DNA of 64,000 nt from Hormiphora californensis (GCA_020137815.1 CM035356.1:4288856-4352855), one strand, 5' to 3'. Positions 15,637 to 28,251 are shown, counted from the first letter of the stretch. A program made the numbers and translations. Notes: generated by a model from the sequence alone, not told the origin.

Positions 15637-16044
15637 TATAATATTAGAGATCTTTTTTCACTTTTGCTTGATATTGAAGCATTTAAGTTTCCGATTATAC
15701 CGGCGATTTAACACGATAAATACCGAATACTAGACAGGGAGACTAGGTGAACCTACCCTTACCATCGTACCTGAACCAAAAGAAGAACCCTACACCGAAC
15801 AAAGTCAAGATCTAACTAAACTAACTACTTAATTTGACCACGAAATCCGGGTTTTTTAGGTGAGCCAAAGCCGACCTCCAAAAGAAAATCGATTCATTAC
15901 AAGTAGCGTGACGCGTCCATATGTGAGGACCCGGCGCTATCGTTCGGCAAAAACCAATTCTGGGAAAACCCCAGTACCGTAAGACATACACTCTTTGGAT
16001 TTCCAGATGATCAAAGAAAATAGTAAATACCTATGACAATAAAC

Positions 16045-17575
16045 AAAACCTAAAAACGGGGCACCGCTGTATTACACGGTAACCCCAAAAACGGGGCACC
16101 ACGGCAACCTAAAATCGGGGCGCCACTGCACTATTATACGGCAACCCCAAAAACGGGGCACCACTGCATTATACGGCAACCCAAAAACGGGGCGCCACTG
16201 CACTATTATACGGCAACCCCAAAAACGGGGCACCACTGTCTCACGCGGCAACCCCAAAAACGGGGCACCACTGCATTATACGGCAACCCAAAAACGGGGC
16301 GCTACTGCACTATACGGCAACCCCAAAAACGGAGCACCACTACATTATACGACAACCCAAAAACGGGGCACCACTGCATTATACGGCAACTCTAAAAACG
16401 GGGCACCACTGTCTCACGCGGCAACCCCAAAAACGGGGCACCACTGTCTCACGCGGCAACCCCAAAAACGGGGCACTACTGCATTATACGGCAACCCAAA
16501 AAACGGGGCACCACTGCATTAAACAGCTACTCTAAAAACGGGGCACCACTGTCTCACGTGGCAACCTCAAAAAAGGGGCACCACTGCATTATACAACAAC
16601 CCCAAAAACGGGGCACCACTGCATTATACGGCAACTCTAAAAACGGGGCACCACTGTCTCACGTGGCAACCTAAAAAAAAAAAAAGGGGGCACCACTGCA
16701 TTATACAACAAACCCAAAAACGGGGCACAACTGCATTATACGGCAACCCACTGCACTATACGGCAACCCCAAAAACGGGGCACCACTGCATTATACGGCA
16801 ACCCGAAAACGGGGCGCCACTGCACTATACGGCAACCCCAAAAACGGGGCACCACTGTCTCACGCGGCAACCCCAAAAACGGGGCACCACTGCATTATAC
16901 GGCAACCCAAAAACGGGGCGCTACTGCAGCACTATACGGCAACCCCAAAAACGGAGCACCACTACATTATACGACAACCCAAAAACGGGGCACCACTGCA
17001 TTATACGGCAACTCTAAAAACGGGGCACCACTGTCTCACGCGGCAACCCCAAAAACGGGGCACCACTGTCTCACGTGGCAACCTCAAAAAAGGGGCACCA
17101 CTGCATTATACAACAACCCCAAAAACGGGGCACCACTGCATTATACGGCAACTCTAAAAACGGGGCACCACTGTCTCACGTGGCAACCTCAAAAAAGGGG
17201 CACCACTGCATTATACAACAAACCCAAAAACGGGGCACAACTGCATTATACGGCAACCCAAAAACGGGGCGCCACTGCACTATACGGCAACCCCAAAAAC
17301 GGGGCACCACTGCATTATACGGCAACCCAAAAACGGGGCGCCACTGCACTATACGGCAACCCCAAAACGGGGCACCACTGCACTATACGACAACCCAAAA
17401 ACGGGGCACCACTGCATTAAACGGCAACTCTAAAAATGGGGCACCACTGTCTCACGCGGCAACCTCAAAAAAGGGGCACCACTGCATTATACAACAACCC
17501 CAAAACGGAGCACCACTGTCTCACACGGCAACACAATAACATGGCACCACTGCAATATATGTAACGGCAACCCCA
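16045..17575. repeat. Minisatellite, about 35-bp unit, more than 40 copies
   Basis: The unit contains 'aaaaacggggcaccactg' followed by 'cattatacggcaaccc'. Variants ('tctcacgcggcaac', 'cactatacggcaac', 'cattatacaacaac') recur in a set order, giving a higher-order repeat of several units. For example, the block at about 16250-16440 is repeated at about 16850-17060. The long plus-strand open frame at 17075-17539 is an artefact of the array. Confidence 0.95.
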
Positions 17576-19479
17576 GCAAAACTGATTACGAAGTCTGGAT
17601 TACTCCGATGAGTCACTAAAGGCTACCTCCCCCCTCCCTAAAAAATCGATCCGTCACAGATAGCCTCAACAACAGCCAAGTCGCAAAGCCCTGAGCATAA
17701 CAGGTCGGATCTGAAACCAAACGGTATGCAACAGTACTGGAAACGGTAATCACAACTGCAAAGTCGCCAGCCACTAGAGATATGGTATTGGTACCCCTAT
17801 TCTAGATGGAACCCAATAACAAACAGTGCCACATGGGCCGACTCCTCTTCAAATGCAAATGCATGCGAACGACTCGGTGGACCGACCCCTCCCGCTATAC
17901 CCAAACCATAAGGTATTAGCCATAACAAGGCAATGCGGGAGTGAAAAAATAGTGAGACGCTCTAGTTATGGAGACGTCGCTATCGTTCGGCAACTACCTA
18001 CACCTGGGACAACCCAGGAACGTAAGACTGACACGCTTGTGTTAGTGCATCCGCTGTCGTAGGTAGGATTTATGCAAGAACTTATTAAGTAGGATCGTCT
18101 GTCGGTCTGCATCTCTAAGGTCATCGCTGTCGGAGGGGACAACGGGGTAACCCGTTTGAACACTGAAGGCGGCTTTGACCTGGGGGTGTGGGTCGGCGCT
18201 CGGGTTGTCGGTGTGTGGGCGCCAAGGGGAGATCCTACGGAAATAAGGGCTAGCTGATCCCCAACGTCAGCAGTGTGGATGGAAGTACGGAGGTACATAT
18301 ACACACACACACACCAACCTTCTCCGTAAAACGGTACCATAGCATGAGCAGCATCCCCAATTAACATAGTTGAGTTAATGACGTGAGGAGAGCACTTTAC
18401 AGACACCATCGGATAGCCTTTTGACCCTGTAACATGAGAAATTATGACTTCATATGGGGGCAGTACAGGGGTAGATTATGAAAACACAATGATCGTGGGC
18501 GAATTTAATTTTGTTAGTTTACCGAGACATAGTTCAAGAATCCTTTCTTCCTCGATGAGCTCAATGGCATCAGGGAAATACTTCTTAAAGACTCCCAACA
18601 CTCCCTCTTTGGTCTGCAACTCACTATAGATACTCTTCGGGTACCGAATAAGGTCATCGTCCATGACATGTCCTGATTTGGAAGCCCTGTAGGGGGATAT
18701 TATCAAACTCAAGTAGAAAGAAACGGGTTCATGGATGCTAATTGCTAGGTGATTAAAGTATGAAAAGTGATTCCATACCAATGAGCATGAAGCTTCCCCG
18801 TGGCCAAATGTGCAGATAGTTCAGTGGCATCTTCGATTTCCCTGATCGTTAGGTAATATAGACAACTCAATGTACAAAGCGTCGATATACTCCTGGCTGT
18901 AGTTGAAGGAGGTATCCCGCAGGAACTTGGGCTCGAGTTTTAGAGAATGATCCATCAGCACTGAAAAGGGAGAAACAGTATTGGTCACAATATGCAGTAT
19001 AGAATATGGAGTTTAATTTAACAGGATAAATAGCGGGTTATTGTTTTTATGATGGCTCATAGAGATAATTGGTCTATGCGGCTTCATTCTTCAATCAAGA
19101 TATTTTGTTTTATGAAAACGCAAGTCGCAACCCGCATAGATTCACCAGCTGACTCACCTAACAATAGTAGCAAACTTTTTACTGCCCTACTCCTGCAAAA
19201 TCAACCCTATTCTCCTTTATGTTGACCTTTTCGAGCTTGTGCTCAAAATGCATTTTGACGTTAGGATGGCTCTCAGGCGTGGGTTATCAGCAGCTTGTTA
19301 ATCTCTGTCCGGGAAATCGAGTACACTGCCTGAAAAATACATTCACTTCGAAATACATCTAACGATATATAGGACTGATCGCAGTGAGACGGCACCAAGT
19401 ACCAAGAGGGCTCAATTGATGGACTGATCGCTATAATATTGGAATATTTTAGTACTTGGATATCTCATATACATGGTAG

Positions 19480-19695
19480 CATACGATAATGCCTTTGAGC
19501 AATAATGCCTTTGGGGAGTAACAGCATAGATAATTGGGTAAAGGCAAAAGCGTCAAAACACCGATAATGCCTTGGTGCAGGCATTATCGGTGTTTTGACG
19601 CTTTTGCCTTTACCCAATTATCTATACTGTGGAGGCATTGTTGTAACGTGATCCTGAGGGCAATATGAGTTTTAAAACACCGATAATGCCTTCAA
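19480..19695. mobile_element. Palindromic MITE-like element ('aaggcaaaagcgtc' family)
   Basis: In intron 3 of the KMO duplicate. Arms of about 50 bp (containing 'ataattgggtaaaggcaaaa' and 'gcgtcaaaacaccgataatg') are inverted around 'ccttggtgcagg' at about 19560. A further 'aaaacaccgataatgcctt' follows at 19674. The intact copy's intron 3 is only about 160 bp long and lacks all of this. Confidence 0.85.
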
Positions 19696-20569
19696 TCGGT
19701 ACCTGATTAGACATGAGAGCTCCTCTAATCGGTGTAAGCTCGCATGTCTCGTTCAGTATGCTAATCAGTTGCCAGGCTTGGATACGTGATAGAGGCGGTT
19801 CATCTAACGGCTTGTTACAACGATTAGAGGAGATCTCATGTCTCATTCAGTATGCTAATCGGTTGGATCGGATGCCCAGATACGTGATGTGGGCGGTTCA
19901 TCTAACGGTGCCCACGCATTCTTCTCTCTCGTTAGTCTTTACGTCGCTCTCACTACGAATGCGCGGCAAATTTCAACAGGCGTTCATAACTGAACGCCTG
20001 CTAATTCTCGTTGAATTTCTCGTCGAAGTTCACGTCGAGATATGGCAATTATGTCGGATGACCACTGTGAATCACGTTTGATCCTATCAATCTCGCTTCC
20101 GAGTGTCCTCCTTCTCGAGGATTGCATCTACACACGCCGTGTTTCTGTCTGTCTCTGATCTCAGCTGAAGTATACTCTTCTCCAGAGTCATGATCTGTCC
20201 GGTGCTAGCCCACTCTTCCGTCGGTGGACCCGTCATCTGGGCCGTCATCTGGTCTACCTCCCGTGGTGGTGTTTTGGTAGTGGCGTGCATGACGGGCGTG
20301 CTCTTCGGTGGGATATCTGGGAGTTTCCCACTGGAGTATTTTCTTCTTCAGACAGAGCGACACAGAGAAGGGGATAGGGTCATAGCGATAGAAACCTTCC
20401 CCGAATCGTGTCTCATATACCGTCTAACACTCTTTAGGCTTCCCCGAATCATGTTCTATATCTCGTATCGTCTCACACTGCTAATAAGCTTCCCCGAATC
20501 ACATGGTTCATATCCCGTATTGTCTCCCACTGCTAATAAGGCGTCCCAGAATCGTATCACATGTCCAAG

Positions 20570-20750
20570 CAAAGGCAAAACTGTCAACATCTGGGGTAAA
20601 CCGCAGTTTTGCCTGCGATATATTTATCGAAGGCAAAACTGCGGTTTACCCCAGGTGTTGACAGTTTTGCCTTGGGTCAGTTTTGCCTTTCCTTTGATTC
20701 TAATTAGGTAATTTAGAGTGAAGGCAAAACTGACCAAAGGCATTATCGTA
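20570..20750. mobile_element. Nested palindromes ('aaggcaaaact' family)
   Basis: 'aggcaaaactgtcaacatct' plus 'ggggtaaaccgcagttttgcc' is inverted around 'tgcgatatatttatcga'. A second shell, 'ggtcagttttgcctt' / 'aaggcaaaactgacc', surrounds part of it, ending in 'aaaggcattatcg' at 20736. That ending matches the inverted word 'aatgcctttg' near 19493, so the whole of 19490-20750 may be one composite foldback element in KMO intron 3. Confidence 0.75.
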
Positions 20751-21167
20751 CGTAATCATATACATAATAGCACACATTACTAATTATCGCAATATTTCAT
20801 TTCATCGCTATAGCTAACCTGATCTTTGACTCCATATGGTACTGGGTACGTACTACCATCAATATTGTGTATCATCCGTCCGTACAAAGGGATACTAAAA
20901 TGAGTTGTCATCAATAAATGAAGTGGATGGAGGCATCTGAGTAATTACTCAGAATCTGACACATATTTTCACAGATATTAGTTTCAGTCTCACATATATT
21001 GACATTATGTTGACTCTAAACTTTCAGTTCAAACCTCTTGCTGAGTACGGTATCCTTGACTCCTATGCGCTCTAAGGAGTCCAGACCTCGGATGGCAATG
21101 GTCATATTGATACTCCGACCCTGAACAGCATCTTGCTTCCTGATATCAGACCTGGAGAATAGTATAC

Positions 21168-23269
21168 AAGGTGGGCCACGGATTGTTGGTCATGGTTAGC
21201 GAGGTGGTGCGTCAAAACGGTGATAGTTGTGAGAATAAAAATTATGGGAGCACTCTGGATCAATTCCTTGGTAACTTTTTCTATAATTTTTTGTCAAAAA
21301 TTCGAAAATTCATTTTTCATTCCTTCATTCATTTCTCGTTCATTCATGATGTGAGCATCCTAATTTTCCATCATTATGCTATTTTTCTTTGGCTTGAATT
21401 TATCTTTCCAATGAGCACCATGAAAATGAAATTGAAGCACCAGGTCACTCAGCAGTTGAGAAAATGTTCATGCATGATTTTGGCTCTTTTTGCGACTTTC
21501 AAACAGCTGTATCACAGCTACCTTTCGTTCAATCTTCTTAAAACTTTGGGAAAACATTAGATAAGCAAAGATCTTTGCCCACAAGAAAAATCAAGGCCAA
21601 AGGTCAAAGTTCATTTTTAATTTTTGTTAGTTCATTCCGTTCATTCAGGAACCAACATCCCTAAAGTGATGAAAAGGTTTGGGTTTTGTTTGGCCCTGCA
21701 ATGACAGAGAGGTGTAATAGACAGAGAGGTGTAATAGCGTGTTTCCGGGCTAGTTTGTGGGTCTCCATGTGATTATGATGATATCTGACACCTTTTCTGA
21801 GCCATGATTAAGGGATTTTCTCAAATTCAAGCATGTAACTTGGTTTTTCTGCGATTAGTACCGTGCAGCAATGTTATGAGATCTCATAACACCTCAAAAA
21901 TGATGATTAGCTCAATGAAATGAGTTGATTTATGATTGAAAAGATTAAACCGATGTCAAATTGAACGAAACGAACAATTACATCATAAATCAACTCATTT
22001 CATTGAGCTAATCATCATTTTTGAGGTGTTATGAGATCTCATAACATTGCTGCACGGTACTAATCGCAGAAAAACCAAGTTACATGCTTGAATTTGAGAA
22101 AAAGGTGTCAGATATCATCATAATCACATGGACACCCACAAACTAGCCCGGAAACACGTTATTACATCTCTCTGTCATTGCAGGACATGGGCCAAACAAA
22201 ACCTAAACCTTTTCATCACTTTAGGGATGTTGGTTCCTGAATGAACGGAATGAACTAACAAAAATGAAAAATGAACTTTGATCTTTGGCCTTGATTTTTC
22301 TTGTGAGCAAAGATCTTTGCTTATCCAATGTTTTCCCAAAGTTTTAAGAAGATTGAACGAAAGGTAGCTGTGATACAGCTGTTTGAAAGTCGCAAAAAGA
22401 GCCAAAATCATTGGCCACATTGATGCCTGAGTGAGATCGAGGTCGCGCAGCGACCAAGATCGATCTCACATCTAGGCCTCCGGCGCGTTATTGATTTTAG
22501 AGCAAACTTTTTCAAAGACCTGGCTGCAAGGAACTACTGAACCGATTTGCATCTCGTTTGTTGCTCCTGACAGACAATTGTCTCTAGTTTCACGGAAAAT
22601 ACCCGCGAGTATCAGCATTTGAGGAATAGTGGGTCAAAATTGACGCTAAACATGAGCAATTCTTTAAAGACCTGGCTGCAAGCTCCTACTCGGTCCTGGG
22701 ACAATCTGCGGGTACTGGGGGAATCGTCATGGCCTTGTGAGTATGGGAAAATACCCGCCGATTCATCACGATACGAAATGAGGCCATAATTGACCTTTGA
22801 GTAGTGCTAGGTCAGCTAAAAAGGTCTCCAAAAACGGTCTATCACGCGCGATCTGCTGAAAACGTGCTTTATATCGCGCGCACGTGAGTTCTTGCTCTCA
22901 ACGGGCCGGGATCCTATTATTCGCGGAGCGAGAATAGGATGCGATGGATCCAACCAAAATCATGCATGAACATTTTCTCAACTGCTGAGTGACCTGGTGC
23001 TTCAATTTCATTTTCATGGTGCTCATTGGAAAGATAAATTCAAGCCAAAGAAAAATAGCATAATGATGGAAAATTAGGATGCTCACATCATGAATGAACG
23101 AGAAATGAATGAAGGAATGAAAAATGAATTTTCGAATTTTTGACAAAAAATTATGGAAAAAGTTACCAAGGAATTGATCCAGAGTGCTCCCATAATTTTT
23201 ATTCTCACAACTATCACCGTTTTGACGCACCACCTCGCTAACCATGACCAACAATCCGTGGCCCACCTT
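21168..23269. mobile_element. 2.1-kb foldback element in KMO intron 1 (duplicate copy)
   Basis: Ends 'aaggtgggccacgg' and its exact reverse complement. The target duplication gtatac is at 21162-21167 and 23270-23275. The intact copy shows the empty site (about 9620). The arms are very long: the outer part (21168-about 21478 against about 22964-23269) is nearly identical, with one mismatch noticed, and the inner part (about 21480-21905 against 21961-22401) is slightly more diverged. The centre is about 55 bp. The open frames in both outer arms (GHGLLVMVSEVV...) are mirror copies, and nothing in them is recognised as a transposase. A 542-bp element is inserted in the right arm. Confidence 0.9.
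22412..22953. mobile_element. 542-bp element nested in the foldback element, 10-bp target duplication
   Basis: CCAAAATCAT is duplicated at 22402-22411 and 22954-22963, while the left arm of the host element shows the site once (in reverse complement near 21470). The insert has a hairpin close to each end (around 'gaggtcgcgcagcgacc' and 'attattcgcggagcgagaat') and two copies of 'aaagacctggctgcaag' inside (22513 and 22665). No coding capacity. A 10-bp duplication would suit a Mutator-like non-autonomous element, but the family is not established. Confidence 0.8.
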
Positions 23270-23576
23270 GTATACACGGTCAATGAATCGCATTGTTACC
23301 ATTCGACTACCCGACTCCTAATTTTACATACACGTCATTGGTCAGTGGCCAATGGCCATGTCTCACGTGCTATCTGAATCCTACCTGTACTCATAAAGAT
23401 CCACGTTGTACCCACGTTGAGCTAGCATGCAGGCGGTTAGGGATCCCACCAGTCCAGCTCCAATGACAGCAACGGATGTTCCTCCAGTGGAGCTGATCTT
23501 TGCAGAGCTGGAGGGATCCAACTCGTTACAGTCAACATCGTCCCACGAAACCAGGCTTGTCATATTAAAACTGCTG

Positions 23577-24270
23577 GACTAGAAGATGGTTGTTGTTCTT
23601 TGGAGAATAGAGAAATAAAGAAGGTAAGTCTATGAATGCAGAAGATTGTACTCTGTATTTAGGTGCCGGCACAAATTGAGCTATGGCTTGCAACAGATGA
23701 TCGCATACTCTGCTCAAAATATAAATAAACTGATTAAAATGATTACAGCTACTGCCTAGCCCCTTCCTAGACTGTACATATAAATATTCAGCAACATGGC
23801 GACTAGACTTTAGAGCAAAGAAAACATACGTACATCATGTGTGAAGAACAACACTATATAACTGATGTGTGCTAGAATATTCGAATTCTTAGAAAGGCTT
23901 ATTTATTTTCTTATTTTCATAGAAAAGGTGGTAGTTGAAGTTCCAGTTCGATAGTTACCGGTTACGACCGGCTTCCAGGAATCTACATAGTTCATCTATA
24001 TAATAGCAAACAGGATCAGGACACACACGTATACAAGATAAATGGTGGTCAGATAGTTCACAGAAATAGGTAGTGGAATGATATCCTTTATCAAATACAG
24101 TTACAGAGCTATATCAAATCACGTACATGGCTTTCGGAGAAAACCGATCTGAGTTCTCGGATGCTGCACATAGCTAGGAAAAGGAATGGCGATCAAATCA
24201 TGTCTCATTCCTATAAACCTCAACTAACGAGAAAGATGGTCATCACACCGTAAAGAGCTTTACAACTTGG
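23577..24270. other. 5' flank of the KMO duplicate, nothing recognised
   Basis: AT-rich non-coding sequence. It would contain the promoter of the second KMO copy if it still had one. It does not align with the 5' flank of the intact copy, where a transposon begins about 60 bp upstream. Confidence 0.4.
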
Positions 24271-24274
24271 TAAC

Positions 24275-24418
24275 ATGGACACCTGTGTGCGAGATCAACG
24301 TCGAGGGATAACCACTAACCAGAATGGATTCCGACCAGGGAGGTCTACTACCAGCCACATTCTGGCCCTCCGGCGGTTGTTGGAGGGGGTAACGGAAAAT
24401 AAATTAACTTCTGTTATC
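24275..24418 (+). pseudogene. Non-LTR retrotransposon reverse transcriptase fragment (5' part)
   Basis: The plus-strand frame reads NQNGFRPGRSTTSHILALRR..., the conserved 'QNGFRPGRST..QIL.LR' block of LINE-type reverse transcriptases. It stops where the 1.3-kb dispersed repeat starts (24419). The later part of the same kind of enzyme, with the catalytic YADD, appears at 26598. It is a dead remnant. Confidence 0.85.
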
Positions 24419-25750
<1,332 letters not shown>

Positions 25751-26134
25751 GACTTTAGACGTGCTTTTGACTCTCCCCTGCTATGATGATGATTTGCTGT
25801 ATCATGTGATATGAGGGGTAGACGAGGGAGGCACCAAACAAACCTCTTTTCAGTACTTAAAATTTAAATGTGACCTTAGGGAGAGGGGTTTCGATATATT
25901 GAATGATTTTGATGCGGTAATGGATGCTGCGAGATATAATAGAGATGGGTGGAGAAGTATGAGTGTCACTCATCAGTTTATTTAGGAGCTAATTTATTGG
26001 ACATATTTAAACTGTACGAGTTCTATAATATAATAATATATTTTGACTCTACACACGGGTATTCTTAAATGCACATTCTGAGAGCCTACAGTATACCTAC
26101 AGTATACCTACAAACTAGTCCGTTACTCAAGGTA

Positions 26135-26360
26135 AACAATATTTCAGGATTCATGAATGAATCACTGGAATGAAAAATGAACTTTTGAAACTTAACTTTA
26201 AAACAAAGCAAACAGTTAGGAAGGAATTAATCCAGCACACTCCTGTATTTGTTTTCACACAACTATCACTGTTTTCGCGAGACAGCTTGCCAACCAACCC
26301 AGAGAATATATATATATGAGACACCCTGTAGAATGTTCGTACGAGGACACCAGTAGACAA
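26135..26360. mobile_element. Relic related to the arm of the 2.1-kb foldback element
   Basis: The words around 'attaatccagcacactcctg', 'cacaactatcactgttttcg' and 'gacagcttgccaacca' parallel 'attgatccagagtgctccc', 'cacaactatcaccgttttg' and 'caccacctcgctaacca' in the arm at 23165-23250. This is a diverged older copy of the same family. Confidence 0.55.
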
Positions 26361-26597
26361 GGTAAACACGAGATATGTTGGTACTTGGAGGACACCAGGT
26401 CAAAATGGAGGATGGACTCACGGAGGCTATATATTAATTCTGGCTGGCGTCTTACAGGGTGATACCTTAGCACCACATTTGTTCATTATATTCATTATTA
26501 TATTACAGCTATTGTATAGCTATTATATAGCTATTGACTATATTGTCATACGAGAGGCTAGTAGGGACGTTGAAATGTTGAATTTACTCTCAGGAAG

Positions 26598-26884
26598 AGG
26601 AAGAATAGGCCTGAAGTGAAGATCACAAACACCGATTACGCTGATGACCTGCCACTCCTTTCGGACACGATCGAACAGGTACAGGAACTCTTGCTGGACA
26701 CGTCCAGAGGCACGAGGAGCTAACAGCTCACCAACTGCTGTTCTGGGGCTCCAGAGGCCGGGGTAGACCTAAGAAAACTCACATTAACCAGCTGAGGGAG
26801 GATACTGGCCTATCCTGTGATGGCAACATCAAGAAGCTAATGGAAGTGCTGTGGCGGACCGAACTGACAATGAAGCGGCAGTAA
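26598..26884 (+). pseudogene. Non-LTR retrotransposon fragment (RT YADD and 3' end)
   Basis: The frame starting at 26598 gives KITNTDYADDLPLLSDTIEQ, the catalytic YADD block of LINE reverse transcriptase. After an internal deletion and frame change, the segment with RGRGRPKKTHINQLREDTG and LMEVLWRTELTMKR follows, which resembles the C-terminal tail of many invertebrate LINE ORF2 proteins (GRP..T....L.EDTG). It is truncated and frameshifted. With the fragment at 24275 it is probably one element split by later insertions. Confidence 0.85.
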
Positions 26885-27590
26885 GTCAGATATACAACAA
26901 ACAGTACATCTCGTATGGGGATTTTTCTAGAAAATCCAGGGCTGATTGTGATTGGTTAATTGTAACAAATTAAAACATCCTTTTTCATCTTCTTATTACT
27001 CTGTGTGACTACTGCTGCAGCAGGTCATTGCATTGAAGGCACCGTGCTGCAGCTCTGTTACTAAAGAGTGGTCCACCTTTATCGAATCGGTACTTCTGTC
27101 TGGACGGGTGCCTTAGACCCCACTATTATAGGGAGAGAGTTATATATCCCAATCTCATTTTGTATTTCTTATATTATTGTGCACTGTTACTGGAGGGATG
27201 CAGAAACCCCATAACAACTAAATAGCAGCTGGTCATGGTGCAGTGTCCCATACCTGATAATAATCTAGATTTTATTCTTCCATTGGTAGTCACTAGTCAG
27301 TACTATTTACTATTTACTACAACAACTGCAGTCATCTTCTTGTTCATTCAATTCTTTGTAATGAACTACTAAACTCGTTTACCCACCCCCAACCATTTCG
27401 GATTCCGCACTTTCTTCTCCCCCAAGTCCCTTTCATTAACTACATTCTAGATATCACCCCCTTCTCCAGCCGTAGTAGGCAGATCTTTTCCAACGACATT
27501 TTCTCTTCTGATCCCACATCAGTTCTATTTGATTACACAGTGGTATTGTGTTGGAAGTGCCACCAGAGTTTAAAACCAGCACTAGTGCGG
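26885..27590. other. Non-coding stretch
   Basis: No exon or element is recognised. The open frames starting near 27540 run into a CT-rich tract (27595-27670) and are not convincing. Confidence 0.4.
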
Positions 27591-27594
27591 TGTG

Positions 27595-27672
27595 TCCTCT
27601 CTCTCTCATCTCTCTCTCTATATATGTATCTCTCTCACTCTCTCTCTCTCCCTATCTCTCTCCCTCTCTCGC
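27595..27672. repeat. Short (CT)n-rich tract
   Basis: CT dinucleotides with TATA and CACT interruptions over about 75 bp. Confidence 0.9.
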
Positions 27673-28141
27673 TTCCATACGAGATATATCCGTTCACATG
27701 GAGAGAGAAAACCAGTTCACTTGTCGACTTCTAAGCCAGTTGTTTTATTTACTTCAAAGAAACGATCAGCTTGTCGATGGAGCAGGGGATTTGTCACCAG
27801 TTAGCTTGTATTTTGCTACTATGCTACTTGTTCTGACGATAGCTTTTTGTACTTACGTACATTTGAAATCATATTAAATATTTTCAATTTTACTTTATTC
27901 CGTTTTAACTTTCATCATTCCCACTCAACTTATCCACGTTCTCACTGTTCACTGACTGACAATAACTTTAACTGTTGGGTACCAAATTAAAAAGGATTCC
28001 ATCTCCTCAACTTCATTGAGGAGATGGAATGAACGACTTCATCAATCAGCAATTCTTCTACAGTTCATTGAATGGCGATGATTTTAACATCTGGGACCTG
28101 GGTACTAAATTAAAAAGGATTCCGATTTCCGTCTCCTTCAG

Positions 28142-28251
28142 CTTCATCAAGCAGCAATTCTTCCAAAGAATTATTCCCACCTGATACATCTCCTGATCGT
28201 GAAAGATCTGCTTCATTTTCTCCTTCTCCTATTAGACCACAGATCAGCCAA
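28142..28251 (+). CDS. Possible exon, Ser/Pro-rich
   Basis: A pyrimidine-rich acceptor (ccgtctccttcag) precedes an open stretch reading SSSNSSKELFPPDTSP then DRERSASFSPSPIRPQISQ, ending at CAA|GTAAGG, a good donor in phase 0. The Ser-rich character and phase match the first exons of the dynein light chain gene 1.9 kb downstream. Part of it (about 28099-28165) is a diverged duplicate of 27980-28060, which weakens the case. No start codon is in frame, so an additional upstream exon would be needed. Low confidence. Confidence 0.25.

Larger units (their letters stand above)
14987..18311. mobile_element. 3.3-kb insertion in KMO intron 7 with 16-bp target duplication
   Basis: The insertion is bounded by a 16-bp direct repeat, caccaaccttctccgt, at 14971-14986 and 18312-18327. 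The intact KMO copy has the site once (7637 onward), so it is a clean empty site. It contains a tRNA-like block with pol III boxes (15563-15636), a 1.5-kb minisatellite and, at the right end, an (AC)n tail. A target duplication of this length with a simple-sequence tail fits target-primed (LINE-driven) retrotransposition, so a composite SINE-like element is likely. No reverse transcriptase is encoded. The duplication covers the end of exon 7 and its donor, which survives in the right-hand copy. Confidence 0.75.
13771..23563 (-). pseudogene. KMO: Kynurenine 3-monooxygenase, degenerate second copy
   Basis: All ten exons of the intact copy are present in order (minus): 23385-23563, 21035-21151, 20819-20894, 19158-19329, 18779-18960, 18523-18686, 18319-18426, 14480-14660, 14176-14275, 13771-13983. 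Exons 1-3 and 7-10 stay open and keep splice sites, including GAGLVG and the GDAAHAM site. Exon 4 has a 1-bp insertion (near 19274) that puts a TGA right after ITHA, and a 2-bp deletion (near 19195). Exon 5 has +1 and -1 changes (near 18923 and 18835). Exon 6 has a 2-bp insertion (near 18645). Exon lengths agree with these (172, 182 and 164 nt against 173, 182 and 162). As written it could make only about the first third of the enzyme. Introns 1, 3 and 7 carry large insertions absent from the first copy. Several small indels clustered in three exons favour a decaying gene, but uncorrected sequence errors cannot be excluded. Confidence 0.85.

Noticed and set aside
17075-17539. 154-codon plus-strand frame of Lys/Gly/His-rich repeats
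   Set aside because: An artefact of the 35-bp minisatellite; lies in an intron and an insertion.
18476-18781. Intact exon 6 in the KMO duplicate
   Set aside because: The open frame enters the KMO frame only after a 2-bp insertion near 18645; upstream of that it reads the wrong frame (ASKSGHVMDDDL).
21171-21560. Transposase in the arms of the foldback element
   Set aside because: The frame occurs in mirror image in both arms and is rich in Phe/Ile/His/Ser with no catalytic motif; it is most simply non-coding arm sequence.
27548-27877. 109-codon plus-strand frame ending with a hydrophobic segment
   Set aside because: Half of it is a CT microsatellite; the hydrophobic tail alone is not enough and no splice or family evidence was found.
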